A stretch of DNA of 8,286 bases from positions 1 to 8,286 of the forward strand of contig JABIQT010001014.1 of assembly GCA_018667995.1 (NCBI GenBank), given 5' to 3'. Below, piece by piece: positions 5,691 to 8,286 of the stretch. Every line of letters starts with the position of its first letter. Position 1 is the stretch's first letter. Source of the DNA: Candidatus Latescibacterota bacterium. Lineage in GTDB: Bacteria > JAAXHH01 > JABIQT01. The notes beneath the pieces are model-generated. The model saw only the letters and a program-made list of their open reading frames with translations, ran no database searches and was not told where the DNA came from. The translations under genes were made by a program, and so were the position numbers.

Positions 5691-7331
5691 ATGGCAACAG
5701 ATCCTGAGACAACTGGTGACGATCCTTTGGGTTCCCCAAAGATGGGACTGGCACTATCCGGAGGTGGATTTCGGGCATCCATTTTCCATCTGGGCGTTAT
5801 CCGGCGACTGGAAGAGCTTGGCCTGATGAAAGACATTGCGGTCATTTCTGCTGTTTCTGGCGGATCTATAATCGCCGCCTATTATGTGACTGAAATGGAG
5901 ATTCGTCTACGTAGCAAGCGTGACGAACTCACAAAGAATCCTGACCTGATCGATCAGGTCAGGCTGTCTGTATTTGATTCGATTGCGACAGACTTTTTTA
6001 CGGCTCTTGACCACAACCTACGGTCCCGCGCGCTGGTCTTTTCCCCGTTTTACCACCCTATAGGATTCTTGAAGAGTCTGCGCCCTGGATATTCCCGTTC
6101 AGATCTCATGAGGGCCGAATACGATTACTGGCTCTATCGCAACAACACCCTGGACCAGCTGCCGAGTGTCACAAAATCCACTGACAATGAGTCCTTGTAC
6201 AATAAGGCCGGTCCTAAGCTCATTCTCAATACCACATCATTGATGACAGGAGAGAGACGCAGTTTCTCCCGTCAACCTGAATCTGGCCTAAACGATCAGA
6301 TGACGGTTAACGGGAATGCGCTGTTGCTTTCACAGATTGTTGGCGCTTCAGCTTGCGTCCCTGGACTGTTTCCGCCGGTTCCCGTATCGGGTGAGCTGCT
6401 GGTGGATGGTGGGGTCAGTGACAACCAGGGGATTGAGGCGCTCATCGAGAATGACTGCGATATCCTCCTCGTCAGTGATGCGTCAGGACAGATGGAGCAG
6501 GTGGATCGACAATCATCAAGTACCGCTTCCGTGGTGGGAAGAACGATGTCCATTCTCCAGTTTCAGGTCCGAAATAAGCTGCTTGATTTGCTGATTCGGT
6601 GGCGTGAACTCTCTGGCAACAGGGAGTTCGCATTCATCCATCTATTCATGAATCTCAAGGATCGACCGGATGTTCCCAGAGTGCCATCCGAGTTTATACC
6701 TGGCATAGCGAGGATACGGACTGACCTGGATCAGTTTAGTTTCATCGAGCGCGAAGCGTTGATGTACCATGGCTACACGCTGATAGACGCACAGATTGCG
6801 ACGTATTGCCCGAACCTGAAAACGCAGTCGTGTGCCGCGACGCCCATGGGGTGTCCGCGCCTGTTCAGTGAAACCGGGCCGCAGAACGGTGCCGTGGCTG
6901 AGAAACGTGCACGCATCAAAACCGTACTGAAGGCTGGACAGCAAAAGGTGTTTCTGGCGAGATCAATAATGAAACACGGTCTAAAAGCCCTATTGGTGGT
7001 AATCTTAACATGGCTGGCTCCGCTTGGTGCCTTCTATTTTCTCTGGGCAAATAAACATATCGATATCTTAACGGAACGGATCGGGATGCCAGTACTGGGT
7101 TGGATCAATGGGATGATTCCTGACTGGGTCACGTTCTTATTTTCAGAAGGATTAGGTTTTCTCAACTGGCCTATTACGCCCCACGGATTCACCGTATTGC
7201 TGGTATTGGGGCTGCTCACATACGGCCTCCTATTCCTGTCATATCTGATTATGCGGAGATTGGCCCGCCGGTGGGACATCAATCAGTATCGAACATTGAC
7301 AGGAGAGAAACCTTTGCCGCCCCAGTGGTGA
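5691..7331 (+). CDS. Patatin-like phospholipase with C-terminal membrane anchor
   Basis: This 546-residue patatin-family acyl hydrolase is predicted to cleave acyl esters of membrane lipids with a Ser-Asp dyad. Seen in the sequence: the oxyanion-hole loop LSGGGFRAS (22-30); the nucleophile elbow SAVSGGSI (53-60) with S56 as likely nucleophile, in the A-x-S-G-G form in place of strict G-x-S-x-G; and the catalytic aspartate D239 in LLVDGGVSDNQG (236-247). The catalytic domain spans roughly 15-370. Two strong hydrophobic segments follow, about 432-452 and 499-521, with a semi-hydrophobic stretch between them, and a basic tail after the second (MRRLARRW). This suggests a membrane-anchored enzyme with a cytoplasmic catalytic domain. 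It has no signal peptide. GGAGA sits 7 nt before ATG 5691. It is transcribed divergently from the Rieske gene. A role in lipid turnover or lipid recycling during glycan export is possible, but the substrate is unknown. Confidence 0.92.
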   Translation: MATDPETTGDDPLGSPKMGLALSGGGFRASIFHLGVIRRLEELGLMKDIAVISAVSGGSIIAAYYVTEMEIRLRSKRDELTKNPDLIDQVRLSVFDSIATDFFTALDHNLRSRALVFSPFYHPIGFLKSLRPGYSRSDLMRAEYDYWLYRNNTLDQLPSVTKSTDNESLYNKAGPKLILNTTSLMTGERRSFSRQPESGLNDQMTVNGNALLLSQIVGASACVPGLFPPVPVSGELLVDGGVSDNQGIEALIENDCDILLVSDASGQMEQVDRQSSSTASVVGRTMSILQFQVRNKLLDLLIRWRELSGNREFAFIHLFMNLKDRPDVPRVPSEFIPGIARIRTDLDQFSFIEREALMYHGYTLIDAQIATYCPNLKTQSCAATPMGCPRLFSETGPQNGAVAEKRARIKTVLKAGQQKVFLARSIMKHGLKALLVVILTWLAPLGAFYFLWANKHIDILTERIGMPVLGWINGMIPDWVTFLFSEGLGFLNWPITPHGFTVLLVLGLLTYGLLFLSYLIMRRLARRWDINQYRTLTGEKPLPPQW

Positions 7332-7678
7332 GACCATTTCCATGCTTTCACGGCTTCTGTTTCCGCCTTGACATATTTCAAAATGAGATGCTATCTAATG
7401 CAGCTGATGAAGAGCACGGCAACGTTCTTGTATTGTCATGAAGTGCAGGAAGGTAAGTCCTGTTACCGCCCGCGGCGAAAATGTGTTTTACTTCAACGAT
7501 CATAGAAGCGGTTAGCCCTATAGAGATATCAGCGGCCCCATGTGCCCCTTCAACAGTACATCTCCTCAGGAAATCGCTTCCGGATATCATAGGATTAAGC
7601 GGCGGTGGGCATTCACTGATTCTGGATGTATACGCCACCGATCATCCGAGTGAAATCTGAACGTCGTCAGCAACAGCA
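7332..7678. other. 347-nt region without a convincing gene
   Basis: Several short frames overlap here and none has a good ribosome site. A plus-strand frame from ATG 7481 to TGA 7658-7660 encodes 59 residues with a segment IIGLSGGGHSLILDV that looks like the nucleotide-binding loop of PglD/NeuD acyltransferases. It is in the same frame as the genuine acyltransferase, 18 nt further on. A minus-strand frame (GTG 7638 to stop at 7378, 86 residues) overlaps it and is unrecognised. Either could be chance, or the region could hold a decayed gene. No terminator hairpin is evident after the patatin gene. Confidence 0.45.
7368..7397 (+). promoter_or_regulatory. Weak candidate promoter upstream of the acyltransferase
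   Basis: TTGACA at 7368-7373 is followed after 18 bp by TATCTA (7392-7397), in an AT-rich stretch. The -35 is perfect and the -10 is poor (three of six). The leader to ATG 7679 would be near 275 nt, which is long, so this may be fortuitous. Confidence 0.3.
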
Positions 7679-8286
7679 ATGAGATACTCTACCGTGTGCA
7701 ATGAATCTCCAACTACGCCATTAATAATCCTCGGAACCGGTCTCCTGGCTGAAGAATTCGCCGATCTGATCTCCGAGATCCCCGACTATAGAGTCGTCGC
7801 CTTCATCGAGAACCTCGACCTCGGTATATGTGACACGACCCTCCTGGGATTACCAATTCTGTGGATTGACCAGGTGGCAGAACTCGATGACCGACATATG
7901 GCTATATGTGCAATCGGCACTACCAGACGAGATGGGTTCATTGATGATGTAAAAAATCTGGGAATGGGTTTCGCTACTCTTGCTCATCCGAGCGCTCGCG
8001 TCTCCCCTTCCGCTACCATCGGTGAAGGTACGCTGATCAGCGCAGGAGTGATCATCGCTGCCCAAACCAGGATTGGTAGGCATGTCATCCTGAACCGAGG
8101 TTGTCTGATAGGTCACCATACCGAAGTAGGTGATTGCGTGACGATCTCTCCGGGTGCAAATATCGCTGGAAAGGTCAGTATCGGTGATAGAGCCTATATC
8201 GCGATGGGAGCCACGGTATTGGACAGAATCTCTATCGGCGCGAATGCTACGGTTGCGGCAGGCTCCCTCGTAACCCGAGATGTGCC
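7679..8286 (+). CDS. PglD/NeuD-type sugar acyltransferase (partial, runs off the right edge)
   Basis: At least 202 residues of a left-handed beta-helix acyltransferase are present. Family members acetylate amino- or hydroxy-sugars of nucleotide-linked precursors using acetyl-CoA. Seen in the sequence: an N-terminal Rossmann-like half, LIILGTGLLAEEFADLI (15-31), continuing to AICAIGTTRRDGF (75-87); AHPSARVSPSATIGEG (102-117), which opens the hexapeptide repeats; and NRGCLIGHHTEVGD (139-152), in which H146 matches the catalytic base of PglD. Repeated I/V-G-x-x hexapeptides (SPGANIAGKVSIGD, GATVLDRISIGAN) run to VAAGSLVTRDV at the edge. The N-terminal loop lacks the usual G-G-H. ATG 7679 is the first start available after an in-frame TGA (7658-7660); its ribosome site is poor. 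Only the last residues should be missing. Together with the upstream glycosyltransferases it suggests an acetylated sugar in the product. Confidence 0.9.
   Translation, partial: MRYSTVCNESPTTPLIILGTGLLAEEFADLISEIPDYRVVAFIENLDLGICDTTLLGLPILWIDQVAELDDRHMAICAIGTTRRDGFIDDVKNLGMGFATLAHPSARVSPSATIGEGTLISAGVIIAAQTRIGRHVILNRGCLIGHHTEVGDCVTISPGANIAGKVSIGDRAYIAMGATVLDRISIGANATVAAGSLVTRDV

Noticed and set aside
7378-7638. Minus-strand open frame of 86 residues starting at GTG
   Set aside because: There is no ribosome site and no recognised family, and it overlaps the doubtful plus-strand frame. It cannot be excluded but is not supportable as a gene.

Overview
The window looks like a chromosomal stretch from a Gram-negative bacterium of moderate GC content. 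The lineage cannot be fixed from sequence alone. Supporting signs are sigma70-type promoters with TTGACA -35 boxes, Shine-Dalgarno starts, a Tat-dependent lipoprotein signal on a Rieske protein, and surface-glycan genes of the kind found in O-antigen, exopolysaccharide or protein-glycosylation loci. The segment is mostly a sugar-polymer locus with unrelated-looking enzymes set into it.

Layout, left to right. (1) Positions 1-215 hold the 3' end of an unidentified gene. (2) A perfect-consensus promoter at 222-250 drives a 56-residue very basic small protein (306-476), followed 3 nt later by a PhyH-family Fe(II)/2-oxoglutarate dioxygenase (480-1259). (3) A 476-nt region without a convincing gene (1260-1735) carries two short inverted repeats and a weak promoter candidate. 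(4) Three glycosyltransferases follow: a GT4 enzyme (1736-2944), a GT2 enzyme (3031-3933), and a second GT2 enzyme of rhamnosyltransferase type (3923-4885) whose start overlaps the previous stop region by 11 nt. (5) A Rieske [2Fe-2S] lipoprotein is encoded on the minus strand (4936-5415), convergent with the glycosyltransferases. (6) A 275-nt divergent control region has a promoter on each strand and a 14-bp perfect palindrome in the Rieske leader. (7) A patatin-like phospholipase with a C-terminal membrane anchor follows (5691-7331). (8) A 347-nt region (7332-7678) holds only doubtful short ORFs. (9) A PglD/NeuD-type sugar O/N-acyltransferase starts at 7679 and runs off the window end.

How they may work together: the three glycosyltransferases and the acyltransferase fit one pathway that builds and acylates a lipid-linked or surface glycan. 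The dioxygenase could hydroxylate a sugar or lipid precursor or be unrelated. The Rieske protein and patatin are divergently transcribed and both predicted to be membrane-associated, which hints at a shared envelope role. None of these links is proven by sequence. I see no clear mobile element, CRISPR array, tRNA or rRNA. I cannot claim a previously undescribed system. The Rieske/patatin divergent pair and the small protein plus dioxygenase operon are the best leads.
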